Numbered from the stretch's first letter, positions 1 to 11,460 are shown. The stretch is 64,000 nt of DNA from Apoderus coryli (GCA_911728435.2 OU452198.1:3100001-3164000), one strand, 5' to 3'. Notes: generated by a model from the letters alone, not told the origin. Numbers and translations: made by a program.

Positions 1-157
1 TTATTCCATAAATTATTGTCCAAATGGGGGAAAAATATTACTTCCAGTCGCCTATTCTTGAGACCAAATCGTTTCTGCGGCCTTGGGCTATTATCAAGCA
101 ACACGCTTTCGGCATTCTCTATGTCAAAATTATCTCGGTATTATCAAGACCCTAGGG
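1..157 (+). mobile_element. Fragment of Crypton-like tyrosine-recombinase element (copy A)
   Basis: Bases 1 to about 77 are nearly identical, in sense orientation, to the recombinase coding stretch that lies antisense at about 37786-37862; they would encode the segment ending near RLFLRPNRF. At about 74-78 the coding sequence jumps straight to the 3' terminal sequence of the same family, which runs to CCCTAGGG at 150-157. The 3' part of the coding region is therefore deleted, as an internal deletion with a short shared junction (CTG/TGCGG). The left part lies outside the window. The family has two further copies at 35254-36069 and 37173-38743, both on the minus strand. This copy cannot encode a recombinase. 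Confidence 0.8.
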
Positions 158-1309
158 ATATTACTACTTATGAGATTGGTGGATCTTTGTGACAACCCAA
201 CATACCTTAGTATTGCATCTAAAAACTGATTAAGTGTGTGAAATGCAACGTTGGTTTAATGCTTATGAATAAAAACATTTCATTTTCAATAATCTTCAAG
301 GACGCACCCGCCGAAGGGACCAACGACACAAACAAATAAATTCCTATAACGTGTTACGTGTATGTACCAAGCTTAAGGCTAAATTTAATACAATAATAGC
401 TCCTGCGGTTGACCAGCTACAAAACACATTAATTACGAAATGTACATATATAGAGCTTTCAGGGTTAGAGCTTCGGTGTATAAGATAGTTTTAATTAGCG
501 GAAGGTTTATATAATGGTTTTCTGGATGTATCTCTGCTCTGTATCTATGTTTGTATATTGGCCAGACAGGAAGTGCGCACAAAACGACAATGTCCAACAA
601 AGGAACAAAGCTGTTTCAGAGGGGAAACTAAAACATAAACTGAACGGAACTCGAGGTTTAGGCGAGCCTGAGGTGTGGAATGTATATCAATGATGTCATC
701 GAGCCATTTATGCATGCTTTGCTTGTGAGGCACATTGCTAAAGTAAGTTTTGTGTTAGTTAAGGAATTTGTAATACTACTGACCATATTTGGAGTAAAAA
801 AACTAATTTTGAAGAAAATGTTTTTGGTTTTATTTCCATAATTCGTAAGCGATGACTCTTATGAACAGTGCTATCGGTCCCTAGACGGCTGCTCCTTGAA
901 ATCTTGATGGCCCTCGTAAATGGGACGCCTCCATCTCGGTCGGTCGTTCGCTATCTGCTCCCAGTTGTTCTTCACATCTAACAACTCTTCATCATGTTGG
1001 TCTTAAGACCTTGTACCTCTTTTGCTGCCCTCTTTGATTTCGTGAGCCAACCTGAAGCTGTGGTTAAAAGATTATCTTTGGAAGGCATTCCCTTGGCATA
1101 TGGATTACGTGGCCAGTCCATCGCATCAATGCTAGATGTTTCACCCTCGTCGGTCCTGCCGAAGAATGTCTTTGCTTAATCAGGAACTTTTTATATGCGC
1201 TGCGTTCGATTTTTAGATTTTTACGTGTCTTTATTTTTCGTCCAGTCAATCAGTATGTAAATAGTGCATTTTATAAAAAAAATTAAAGACCCATAAGGTG
1301 AGTCATAAT
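158..1309. other. No gene recognised
   Basis: AT-rich sequence without a coding region or element I can name. Short open frames here have no recognisable motif. The segment 880-1180 is somewhat more GC-rich, but I see no protein family in either strand. Confidence 0.5.
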
Positions 1310-1480
1310 CGCGGGGCCATTCCTTTAATTGCAAAAACGTTCTTGAAACTGCTCTCGCATTACTTCGGTATGGTATGGACCATAGCTTTAGAATGATTTT
1401 CAAAGACTTCTTAAAAATAATTACTGGATATTTCTTTTCTTTCGGTGTCAGTGATGTTTTGAATTCTATAGCAGACTAGG
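1310..1480 (-). repeat. Dispersed repeat, copy 1
   Basis: The reverse complement of this stretch matches 6228-6370 through several blocks: TATAGAATTCAAAACATCAC, then the shared CAGTAATTATTT and CATACCGAAGTAATGCGAGA. The two copies differ by small indels and substitutions, so they are old copies of one interspersed repeat in opposite orientations. No coding function is apparent. Confidence 0.6.
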
Positions 1481-1965
1481 TGTTAACTGCATTAACGATC
1501 TGATCTCGGATTCTAGTATCATGATATTTGCAACCTCATGAACTTGTCGCTTTGCAATCTTTGCTGTTTTAGGAGCACTTCATCTGTATAGGTATAGTTC
1601 GACATATTGCCTGTCATATCAAGTTGTTGCACCGTGTCATTGTACTAATCCATTCAAAATTTTGAAATGTACAATAGTAGACATGAGCTACATTTATTTC
1701 TGTTTTGATGATAATTCAGCTTGCTTTGCTCCGAGAGCGTCAATATTATAGTCAATAATTATATTGCTCTATAATAATAATACTTACTCTCTAATTGGTC
1801 ATCAGAACCGCTTCATTTTTTTTTTAAATTAAATGTACTGTAAGAAAACAAAGACACACGGCAATTGAATATACTTTTGTCTTACCCTGTACATGTATTT
1901 CGGAAATATAATATTTTGTGACTAATTTAAAAAGATTGTTACCAAATGTTTCTAAAAGTTGTTGT

Positions 1966-3200
1966 AAATAATAATAATAATAAGCCTTTATTTCCAACAG
2001 GTAACACCCAATTAAAGGAAATTCACAAATATGAAAAAAAAACTAATTTAACTATTATTAAAAATATATAATCGTACATAAAAAAATTAAATAAAAAAAC
2101 AAAAACAAATGAGAACAGAAAAAAAAAGATGCAAATGTTAACCACGCAACACAGAAGCAACAATTGCGCAAAGGGGAGAACTATTGACATCATGCTCCGT
2201 ACAATATCTATTATAAACCGATGCCATAAAGTACCATGGACTTTGGTACGCAACGTTAGTTCTTGCCGTACTAAATGCAAATGTTATCGGTTGCCGCGTT
2301 ACCACTCTGGGCACAAAGAAATTAATTAAACCCAACACGAACAGTCAATGTTATTGTGTAACAATTTATATAAAAATTTCACAGCATATACTTGTCTTCT
2401 CTTAGCTAAGCCATCTAATCTGTGGGATAAATATTTTAAGAGCCTTCTTTGAACTGACTCAGTGGCAGCAGAATGACAATCATACAACGGATTCCAGATA
2501 ACGATCCAAAATCAAGCTTAGATCTGACATAGGCATAATACAACAGTTTCACAGTATTGATATCGCTGAAATATCTACTATTTCTTATGATATATCCCAA
2601 CATCCGTGAAGCAGACGATACAATTTCATTCGTTTGAGAAACAAAAGTAAATTCACTATCAAAAATTATACCTAAATCTTTCACCTCACTGACTCGATCA
2701 ACTTTTTCACCCGATAATACATAGTCGTACATTGTCGCGTTTTTTGCGTGAGAAAGTGATAATTTTGCACTTAGAAATATTGAGTGGCAATCTATTTGCC
2801 GAACACCACTCACAGAGTCTATCCATATTATGCTGGAAAGCCTGACAGTCACTCTGTGTCCTGATATCTTGAAAAATTTTCAGATCATCGGCATAGGCAA
2901 GTTTGCTACAAACAAGTGACTCAATCAAGTCGTTTACGAATATATTAAAGAGTAAAGGTCCCAAATTGGAACCCTGAGGCACTCCACACGACAGAACAAA
3001 AGTTTTGGATCTGTAACCACTATACTCCACAAATTGACTCCGACCGATTGGTTAAGTACGAACTAAATTAGTCAACAAGCCTATGATTGAATTCAAACTC
3101 CTTCAGCCTCAATATCAACAAATGATGATCAATCCTGTCTAAGGCTTTTTTAAAATCCGCACATCAACTTGTCCAAGATTATCCAATAATATTCAAAAGG
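1966..3200 (-). mobile_element. Jockey-like non-LTR retrotransposon, 5' truncated and decayed
   Basis: On the minus strand this contains reverse-transcriptase motifs in order: a DFKKALDRIDHH block (about 3120-3160), GVPQGSNLGPLLFNIFVNDL (about 2930-2990), the catalytic YADD within LAYADDLKIF (about 2885), and the downstream LPLNISKCK block. The frame is broken at about 2740, where the continuation (VSEVKDLGIIFDSEFTF) moves to another frame, and a stop interrupts the sequence just upstream of the VEYSG segment. The 3' end has a UTR (2435 down to 1983) followed by a TTA-repeat tail at 1966-1982. The endonuclease domain and ORF1 are missing, as in ordinary 5' truncation. It is the same broad family as 13262-14454 and 18190-18880. 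It encodes no working protein. Confidence 0.85.
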
Positions 3201-3469
3201 GGCTCTTTTTCTCAGATAATAAAATCTAGTACCAAGCAAAAGGTCTGTTTTTATCCTATAGTTGATTGGTATTAGTTTTTCGAAAAGCAATAAATACTCT
3301 ACAAAGATAAAGTGGACTAGAAACAGATGGCTATGTTTTGTTAGAAGAATGAATTATTTAGTTACAGGGTGGTCACTTTCAACATTATCGAAATACCTGC
3401 TGATTAAATGTGAAAAAACTCCAACATAAGACATCTTAATAATCAACAATCATCACAGTCCACATAAAA
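3201..3469. other. No gene recognised
   Basis: AT-rich spacer between the jockey-like remnant and the older repeat that received the R1-like insertion. Nothing identifiable. Confidence 0.5.
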
Positions 3470-3577
3470 ATGTATTTCATTTCTAAGACGTAAACTACTG
3501 CCACCTTGTAGTTGTATTTTATAGGGGTGTATGTTCAATGCTCTTTTCTTATTGGCTATGTTCAGTCTATAGTACCT

Positions 3578-4324
3578 GGTAGACTCTTGCCAAATTTGGG
3601 CGGACCCAGATGGGCCAAAAGAAAAATACTATACGGTGTGACAATGTCAATACTGACATACGGGGCTCCGATCTGGGAGAGCGTACTAAAAATCAACAAG
3701 TACCGAAAAGACATAGAAAGTTGTCAAAGAAAATCTCTATTAAGGGTGGCCAGTGGATACCGAACCATATCGGCAGCAGCAATACAGGTGATAACGGGCA
3801 TTCCTCCAGCGGATCTCATAATCGAAGAGTCAGCCAGGCTTTATAGACAAGGAGAAACAAAAAACCACAAAGCTGAAAGAATACACACACTGGAAAGGTG
3901 GCAAACGAGATGGGAAAATCTCACCGAAAAAGCTCAATGGACAAAGAAGATCATCCCAGACATTATAGCCTGGACAAATTGCCAACATAGAGCCCTCGAG
4001 TACTACATAACACAGTTTTTGTCAGGACACGGTTCCTTCGGGGAATACCTGAGAAAGATCGGCAAATGGGAGGAAGATGAGTGCATATACTGCGGCGAAG
4101 TCGACACACCAAGCCACATGGCTATCGAATGCCCAAGATGGACAAGAGAGCGACATGTAATGGAAGCAACGGTAAATGAACATATAACGAACGAAAACAT
4201 AATTAACAAAATGTTGGAAAGCAAAATAAACTGGGAGACTATACATAAGTTCATCAAAGAAATAATGACAATTAAAGAACAAGATGAAAGAGACCTAGGA
4301 AGACATAGAAACCTGAACTCTTAA
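3578..4324 (+). pseudogene. R1-like reverse transcriptase, C-terminal fragment
   Basis: An open frame of about 249 residues starts at the truncation point and ends at a stop at 4322-4324. It has the region after the RT catalytic core, with TMSILTYGAPIW near its start, typical of R1/LOA-type elements. Near the end is a zinc-knuckle-like CIYCGEVDTPSHMAIEC (C-x2-C-x7-H-x4-C, about 4082-4132), a known C-terminal feature of R1-clade proteins. The N-terminal endonuclease and the catalytic RT motifs are absent because of 5' truncation. The frame is still open, which suggests a fairly recent insertion. It is not expected to be expressed. Confidence 0.85.
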
Positions 4325-4539
4325 ACATTTAAAAAGAACAGAAAAGGGACGTAGGGAACATCACCCGCACACAGGAAAAATAAATAGCTACACGATAACA
4401 GCTTCCACTAGAGAATAAAAAGACAGCCTGTGAATTCGAAGTTATGCCAAGATGGCGGTGCCAAATTCACAAAGGACGGTTCGTGAGGGCCTCTTGTTCT
4501 GTTAGCGCATGCGCAGACTACGCACTCAACAAAAGAGAG
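3578..4539 (+). mobile_element. R1-like non-LTR retrotransposon, 5' truncated, with 14-bp target duplication
   Basis: The insertion is bounded by a perfect direct repeat, AGTCTATAGTACCT, at 3564-3577 and 4540-4553, which is the expected target-site duplication. The inserted DNA begins inside the C-terminal part of a reverse transcriptase and ends with a short 3' UTR without a poly(A) tail. The flanking repeat has a second copy at 46117-46423 that lacks this insertion. Only the last quarter of a typical element is present, so it is a dead-on-arrival copy. Confidence 0.9.
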
Positions 4540-4800
4540 AGTCTATAGTACCTACTTCTCATTTTTATGAAGCAATTTTGTAAATGCAATCGGGAGTTTC
4601 AAGTTAGATTCGTTTTAGCTTTGGTATGGTCTAGAGGTCCCAATTTTATAAAGTTAATTAAATATTTTAATTTGTTTTTTGGACTTAGATTTGTCACAGT
4701 TTAAGAATAATCTTCTAGTTTTGTTTTAAAGTATGTGAGTATAAAGGTCAAGTCCATTTCATTTTCATTCTGAATTTTTCTAAAGTTTTTTTAATAGTTA

Positions 4801-6120
4801 ATCGATATAAAACTTCCGTAAGTTCTTTGTTTATTCTTTTTAATTGAAGGCTTTTTTTTCCAAATTAGTTGTTATAAAGATTAAAGGTTTGTCTTTTAGT
4901 AATTGAATTATATTTATTTATTATTATTAGTAATTAGATTTCTATTTAAATTTGCATTTTCTTTTAACTGTTTTATTGTTTTATTTATACATATTTATTT
5001 CTGTGTTTGTTATTCATTTTCTTTATTAATTATAATTATTAAATTTAGTTGATTTGAGCCCAAACCTTTGCGTTTTATTTCAAATAAAGCTTTAGTTATG
5101 TTGGTGAACAGAAGGGTCGCTTAATTAGTGTTTTTTTATATTTATACACACTTACCACTACAACAAGTTTTACAAAAAACTGTTTTAATTAAACTCAAAA
5201 GCACTGATTTAATTATTAGACCGCATGTTACAGTGTAATACTGTAAACAAAAACAAATCAACTGGAACGTTGCCAAATATACTGTTTCATGGCTTGTCTA
5301 AAGAAGGTGTTTAACAAAAAAGAAGAACAGGTCGATTGCTGAAGATGATTTTAACAAAACACCGATTTATTAGCAATACGTATACTAAATTAGTTGTTGT
5401 ACTGTTAGATTTAACGCCAAACAAGTTTTGTGATATCCCCGGTAAAATCTATTTCAGCTATACAGCATATAGGGACATACGCACCTCTAAGTCCCAGGGA
5501 TTAGACGAACAGTGGATGGCAGCAGGCTAGATCCCAACAGATCCCAGATCGTACTAGGAATGGATGGTAGTCGGGCGCCCTCAAGGGCGTCTGTCCGAAT
5601 ATTCCATACAACAAACTACACTCACCTGTAACAAACAAACAAACACATTAGTTCACGGAGTACGGATTTGTTCGCTAAATGTGAAATGCATTATGTGTGG
5701 TTGTGATAGACGCAAATACAGTGGCGGGGAAATGAATTTAGACCAAACAGATATACAGTGTGATTCACTGGTAAAGCTCAACTAGTAAATTTATGGTAAT
5801 ATTAACAATTTATTTGCATATAAACTATAAACAGATTACCAAAGTCTTAACTGTACACAGTGTCCCAAATTGGTCTAGACTGGAAGGTATTGACGTTGTT
5901 AGCAAAGATAGAATCTAGCTGTTGGTACTTTTTTAATGAACTTAATCAAGCCATTGTTGGGTTTCCACTGTATTGTTTTCATTAAAAAGCAATGATTCCA
6001 TTTTGTTTCAGTAAAAAACGTTGCTTTACACTAAACGCTATAATTCACGAATCAATAGTCAGATTGCTGTCAAATTTATACACGTATCCTTTGAAGATTA
6101 GTACTAAATAAAAATCATAT
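4801..6120. other. No gene recognised; short (CAAA)n run
   Basis: Strongly AT-rich to about 5340, then mixed composition. A (CAAA)n microsatellite lies at about 5633-5648, preceded by a small GC-rich inverted motif (GGGCGCCCTCAAGGGCGTC, about 5573-5592). This could be the 3' end of an unrecognised retroelement, but no coding motif supports it. Confidence 0.4.
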
Positions 6121-6370
6121 GTAAAAAAATTTAGTAACGCCATCTATGTGTCATCCTATGGACTTATTGAATGGCCTAATATTTCGTGCAAGATCTCATT
6201 TCATTCATATTAAACAATGTTAATATTCTGCTATAGAATTCAAAACATCACTGACACCAAAAGAAATTGATGCCAGAGAAAATATCCAGTAATTATTTCG
6301 GAGAAGACTTGGGCTAGAGTCTATTTCATACCGAAGTAATGCGAGAGCGGTTTCAACTACATTTTATGTC
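6121..6370 (+). repeat. Dispersed repeat, copy 2
   Basis: Bases 6228-6370 match the reverse complement of 1310-1480. Bases about 6130-6180, including ACGCCATCTATGTGTCATCC, match the reverse complement of about 12495-12535. The stretch is therefore assembled from old interspersed repeats; no protein is encoded. Confidence 0.6.
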
Positions 6371-6697
6371 AAATAAAAGAATGGACCTGTTTTTTTATAT
6401 AAAATCCACTATTAAAATCTGTCATTTATCAATTGCTGATCGATTGTGTTCAAATTTAAATAAGAAGTCTTTGAAGTGACTTGACTGTACTCTAAATATT
6501 CTTTTTCGTAGATACAGTGTGTCTCTTAAAAGATTCCCGACACCATTTTGATATCTTTTTTTTCTTTGAAGTTTGTCTAAAAATCAACAAATAACAACAA
6601 CAATCTTTATTTCAAAATTATGTTACAACATAAAATGAAATTACGTCAATTAGGTACACCACAACCACTTAAGTACTACACTGATACAAACAATGTA

Positions 6698-7968
6698 TCG
6701 GGTCCGCCATCTAACGTTTTTTTTCAACTACTGCTTATTTCGTGAAGGGTAACACTTAGCTCATGTCTGATTTGACAGATAATTAGTTTTATCCTTCCGC
6801 TGAACGAATATGGTTGTGTATACGCTTGAACAACGCTGGGAAATATTGCGACATTACTTTGAAAATCATGGTAATGTTGCAGAATGTGTGCGAAAATTGC
6901 GTACGGATTTTGGAAGAAGAGAAGCACCGTCAGCTCCGTATGTTCGTTATCTCGTGAAAAAAGTGAAAGAAACTGACATCCTCATCGATAAACCAAAGCG
7001 TGAAAAGCCAAAAACAGTGCGTACACCCGAGAATATTGCTGCTGTGGCAGAAAGTGTGCGTGAAGCGCCATCAACATCAATTCACCGTCGGTCTCAACAA
7101 TTGAACATTTCGGAGACATCATTGAGACGAATTTTGCATAAAGACCTTGGTATGACGCCATACAAAGTCCAATTGGTTCAGGAGTTGAAGCCAACTGACC
7201 ATCCAATGCGTTTTCGCTTCGCTCAGTGGGCCTGCGATCGACTTACAGAAGATGCCGATTTTGCCAAAAAAATCATCGTTTCAGATGAAGCTCATTTTGA
7301 TCTTGGCGGGTATGTAAACAAGCAAAATTGTCGCATTTGGGGCACAGAAAGCCGATGCACCCAAAACGAGTCACTGTTTGGTGCGGATTTTGGTCCGGAG
7401 GCATAATTGGGCCATTTTTCTTCGAAAATGAGCAAGGAGTGGCCGTTACAGTCAATGGCGATCGTTATCGGGCCATATTGAACGAATTTTTGTTCACAAA
7501 AATTCAAGAGGAGGATATTGGCAACATTTGGTTTCAACAGGACGGCGCTACGTGCCACACAGCCGAAGCTACACTCGATGTTTTGCGCCCTGTTTTTGAA
7601 GATCGCATTATCAGCCGCAGAGCTGATGTCGTTTGGCCACCTCGGAGCTGCGATTTGACACCGTTGGACTATTATTTGTGGGGTGCCGTCAAAGATAAGT
7701 GTTACGCCGACAAGCCAGAGACAATTGACGCTTTAAAGGACAATATTCGTGAAGCCATTGGTGAAATACAGCTTCACACAATCGATAATGTGCTTAAAAA
7801 TTGGACCGATCGTGTAGGCTACTGCATGGCCAGCCGAGGCAGCCATTTGAATGAAATTATTTGTCATTATTAACCGGAAGGATTGTACTTTCAAATAAAA
7901 AAAGAAATTTGAGAAAATATTCAGCAGTTTTTCTTTTATAGCATTTTCAAAAAATCTGGCAGACCCAA
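6698..7968 (+). mobile_element. Mariner-type DNA transposon (DUF4817-like family)
   Basis: A 1271-bp element flanked by TA at 6696-6697 and 7969-7970. Its ends are short imperfect inverted repeats: TCGGGTCCGCCA at the left and, reverse-complemented, TTGGGTCTGCCA at the right (10 of 12 match). One transposase gene fills the interior (6810-7873) and has suffered a small frameshifting deletion. The element sits in the 3' UTR of the minus-strand jockey-like element. Both ends survive, so it could still be moved in trans by a functional relative. Confidence 0.85.
6810..7873 (+). pseudogene. Mariner/Tc1-superfamily transposase, one frameshift
   Basis: The gene starts at an ATG (MVVYTLEQRWEIL) and ends at a stop just before the right inverted repeat. 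The N-terminal 110 residues hold the DUF4817-like helix-turn-helix region (APSTSIHRRSQQLNISETSL). The DDE domain follows: first D at residue 159 (IIVSDEAHF), then NKQNCRIWG. At about 7350 some 8 codons are lost with a frame change; the related copy at 33896 retains the NPHVIMEKPMHP stretch here. The second frame carries MHPKRVTVWCGFW, the second D (WFQQDGATCHTA) and the third D (WPPRSCDLTPLDYYLWG), with 36 residues between the last two. Apart from the deletion the protein is complete. It cuts and pastes its own element by binding the inverted repeats. Confidence 0.9.
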
Positions 7969-8002
7969 TATATTTTTAAATGGCATCAAACATTGTTCAT
8001 TT

Positions 8003-9275
8003 TTAAATGGCATCAAAATATTCGGACAAACTATATGGTTCTAAATATACTAAGTACATTTTAATTTCTTTTTTAAATAATTTAGTGGGTTTAATATTTT
8101 TTAGTCTATTTGCTAACTTATTGTATAATTTTATACACATATAAGGTGCATTATTAGAGAAAAGATTTAAACGATGTCTTGGGTATGTCACATTAACTAT
8201 TCTTGTGTCATACTCGTGGGTCTCAGATAAATCATTAAATTTGTCCCTATTGTTAATGAAAAAAACTAAACATTCATAAATATACAACGCAGTGACAGTC
8301 ATTAGTTTTTCTGCTTGAAACACCCCTCTGATTGTAAATAAGACATTTTGTTTAGTATTCTTATACATCGTTTTTGCACCACAAAGATACTTTGCACTTT
8401 GAGATTCAAAGTTTGCATGATACAAATTTGTTAATGTTTATTGAGATACTGACCTACAACTCGTAAAACATAGCAGACATAATTCAATTTATTTACTAAT
8501 GAATTAATATGACTTGTCCAATCTAAAAATTCATTGATGATAACTCCTAAGAATTTCGTTTGTGTTCCAAGTTCTACTTCAGCATTTAAGTCAAGTGCAA
8601 CTCCTTTCGGTATAGAAATTTTATTTTGTTTAGTTCTAAATAACATAGCATTAGTTTTTCCAGAGTTAATAATTAATTTATTTTGGGTGCACCATTGTGA
8701 AAGGTTAACATAGAAATATCTTAAGTCTCGCTGCAAGTGATTTATATTTTGACCTCCTATGTCATTAGCATAATTTACTATTGTCAGATTTTGTTCTTGT
8801 TTCAGATTATGAATGTCATTAAAATAAACTAGAAAAAGAATAGGGCCAAGAATGCTTCCCTGTGCAATACCAAAGTTATTCAATTTCATTTCCGAACAGG
8901 CAGTTTTTCCATTTTTGGATATTGATACTAGTTGATACCTATCATTCAGATATGATTCTATCCATTTCAAAGAGTTTCCACGCACACCGTATAGATCTAA
9001 TTTTTTCAATAATAACTTTCTGTCGAGACTAGCGTAAGCTTTAGATAAATCTATAAACAAACCAATTGACATATGGTTTTTTTCAAGATTTTCCAAAATA
9101 ATATTTAAAAACTCAAAGGTTGCAGTGTGTGCTGATTTTCCCTTTGAGTAGCCATGTTGCTGCAGATGAAGTAAATTACAGTTATTCAAAAAAGTTGTCA
9201 GTCTAGCTGCCATAACTAATTCAATTACTTTAGAAAAACTAGGAAACAAACTAATGGGTCGATAATTTTCCAAAT
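8003..9275 (-). pseudogene. Jockey-like reverse transcriptase, 5' truncated
   Basis: Two minus-strand frames form one protein: about 280 residues from 9273 to 8431 and a further 140 from 8425 to 8003, separated by a small frameshift. Motifs in order are NYRPISLFPSFSKVIE, FIDLSKAYASLDRKLL, GIAQGSILGPILFLVYFNDI, and YANDI in place of the catalytic F/YADD. The active-site change D to N would abolish polymerase activity. The C-terminus ends YSLSEYFDAI, related to the C-termini of the elements at 44311, 47774 and 60559. The endonuclease domain is missing. Confidence 0.9.
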
Positions 9276-10004
9276 AGAATATAAACTTGAAAACAGATAA
9301 TCTATAGTTTGTGAAAATCCTTCAAAACCGGAAAATTGTATACAGGATGTCCGAAATTCACTAATAATTACATAAAATAATTACTGCATAATTTTAAGTA
9401 TTTGGCGCACGATCTCTCATGTCAAGAAAGCTTGTCGTTATAAAAACCAACTCCGCCTATGACCGTTATTAGCAGAAAGTTTACCAGTTCAACTTCGCAC
9501 CCATTAATATATACGGACAGTTCTACATAACTTCCCATGTATGTTTAGTTTTGAGTTATTGTCAGATTACATTTCGACTATATACGTATACTAGGTGAGA
9601 CAGGTTCTGTTTATATAAATTATATTTATTCGACAATCATACGCTGGAAAATACTCGTCATATCCTATACGTGTGTTATATATATAATGTTTCTGAGGCG
9701 TCCCCACAAAGGTCATTATGATATCTCTTACGCAGGTGTTTGGACGGTTCGCAGTAATCTGTCAGGTTTGTTATTTTAGGATGAATTATTTTTGGGGATC
9801 GTCACCCAAACTAATCCGGTTGTGGAAGTTGAGAGAGTGAAACGCTGCCCTTAAATAGTAGGCTTGTTTCCAGAACTGGATGGATATCTACTATACATTT
9901 ATTTAAAAAAAAAATTGCTCAATTCTATACTTTAGCTTTGCACCGGAAATACTTGTTTTTGGTCATTTCATACATAAATAAACTGCTGCCCTATGTAAAC
10001 AAAA
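9276..10004. other. No gene recognised
   Basis: Sequence between the jockey-like truncation point and the inverted satellite-like array. No coding motif or repeat partner was recognised in either strand. Confidence 0.45.
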
Positions 10005-11460
10005 TTGCTATGCTGCATGTTGCAGGTTATCTTATATCAAAGCTATATATAAGTAGCTAATTTTTCTGTTATATTTGAAAAAACATTTTTTTTTCGTTTT
10101 TGACCCTTTTTCGACCGCCTGTGTGAACCAGTCCATTTATGTAACATTTTTTAGGTTATATTCTATCACAACTACGAAAAATTATTCCGTATTCCGAATA
10201 AGTTCAGGAAGTATATATATTTCTATTTTGACCCCTTTTACACTATTTACGAACGCCTATGAAAACAAGTTATTTATAACATATTTTTTAGGTTATATTC
10301 AATCAAAGCTATAAATAACTAGTCAATATTTCTGCTATGTTTAAGAAATTCTTTTTTCTAACCTTTTTACCCTATTTTACACTTTTTTCGAATGTCAATG
10401 TGGTCTAATTGTTTAGGTTACATATTTTAGGTTATGTTTAATTAAACGCACAAAAAATTATTCCATATTTCGAATAAGTTTAAATACTATGATTTTTTAA
10501 ATTTTTGAACCCTCTTTTATCAATGTTAATCGCCACCTATAAATATCCTGTAGTATTTTCGTAACAAATGTGGTTAAAATCCGTTAAGTGGTTTTTGAGT
10601 TATCACGGATACAAATTTTTTCTGGCCCTTTTATAGAATTTTCACGGACGCCTATGGTACATTAATTTTTGTCGTGTATTTTTAAAACCAATTCAACTAG
10701 TTAAATATAAAAATTTTTACATTTTAATTTTTTTTTATTTTACCCCCGTTTCTACTATTTACGAACGCCTATGTAAATAAAAATTTTATGCTGCATTTTT
10801 TAGGTTATCTTATATCAAAGCTATATATAACTAGCCAATTTTTTTGGTATATTTGGGAAACATTTTTTTTTCGTTTTTGACTTTTTTTGTAGACTATTTT
10901 CGAACGCCTGTGTGAACCAACAGCGTAGGCAAAAGAGGGTTCAAAAATTAAAAAAATCATAGTTCTTAAACTTATCCGAAATATTGAATAATAATAATAA
11001 TAATAATTAAATAACATAACCTAAAATATTTAACCACATTGACTTTCAAAAAAAGTGTAAAATGGGGTAAAAAGGTTAGAAAAAATTGTATTTCTTAAAC
11101 ATAGCAGAAATATTGACTAGTTATTTATAGCTTTGATAGAATATATAGGTACTATAAAATGTGTTATAAATAACTTGTTTTCATAGACGTTCGTAAATAG
11201 TGTAAAAAGGGTCAAAATAAAAAAATATATACTTCCTAAACTTATTCGAAATACGGAATAATTTTTCATAGTTGTGATAGAGTATAACCTAAAAAATGTT
11301 ACATAAATGAACTGGTTTACACAGGCGTACGAAAATAGTTTAAAAAAGGGTCAAAAACGAAAAGAAAATTTTTTCACAAATATAACTGAAAAATTAGCTT
11401 TGCTATAAGATAAGCTACAAAATGCAGCATAACAAATTTCATTTTATAATAAAACTAAAA
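10005..11460. repeat. Inverted array of degenerate ~140-bp tandem repeats
   Basis: A recurring motif close to TTTTCGAACGCCTATG appears at about 10111, 10251, 10390, 10530, 10647, 10762 and 10901, giving a period near 140 bp with two shorter units of about 115 bp. Each unit also carries a version of TTTTTTAGGTTATATTC, CAAAGCTATAAATAACTAG and a phrase like CGAATAAGTTTA. From about 10921 to 11440 the same units run in reverse complement (AGGCGTACG at about 11322, AGACGTTCGT at about 11187), pairing with 10005-10520. The whole is a large imperfect palindrome with arms of about 500 bp around a 400-bp centre. Related degenerate units occur at 30180-30960. No protein is encoded; it resembles a satellite array or the body of a non-autonomous transposon. 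Confidence 0.8.

Larger units (their letters stand above)
3470..4800 (+). repeat. Dispersed repeat copy, split by an R1-like insertion
   Basis: Sequence on both sides of the R1-like insertion (3470-3577 and 4540-4800) matches, in order, the reverse complement of 46117-46423. Shared blocks include TTTTATAGGGGTGTAT on the left and TTAGATTCGTTTTRGCTTTG and AAAGTTAATTAAATATTTTA on the right. This shows that 3578-4539 is a later insertion. The repeat has no recognised coding capacity. Confidence 0.75.
6587..9275 (-). mobile_element. Jockey-like non-LTR retrotransposon, 5' truncated, split by a mariner
   Basis: Reading on the minus strand, the element starts inside the reverse-transcriptase domain at about 9275. 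Its coding region ends at about 8003. The 3' UTR is interrupted by the mariner at 6698-7968, then resumes to a 3' end with ATAAAG followed by a TTG-repeat tail (6587-6620). Joining the sequences either side of the mariner at its TA target gives one continuous 3' UTR. Order of events: retrotransposon insertion first, mariner second. Confidence 0.75.

Noticed and set aside
10990..11012. TAATAATAAT run in the inverted array as a retroelement 3' tail
   Set aside because: It lies inside an arm unit of the ~140-bp repeat, with no RT or UTR beside it; more likely a microsatellite expansion.
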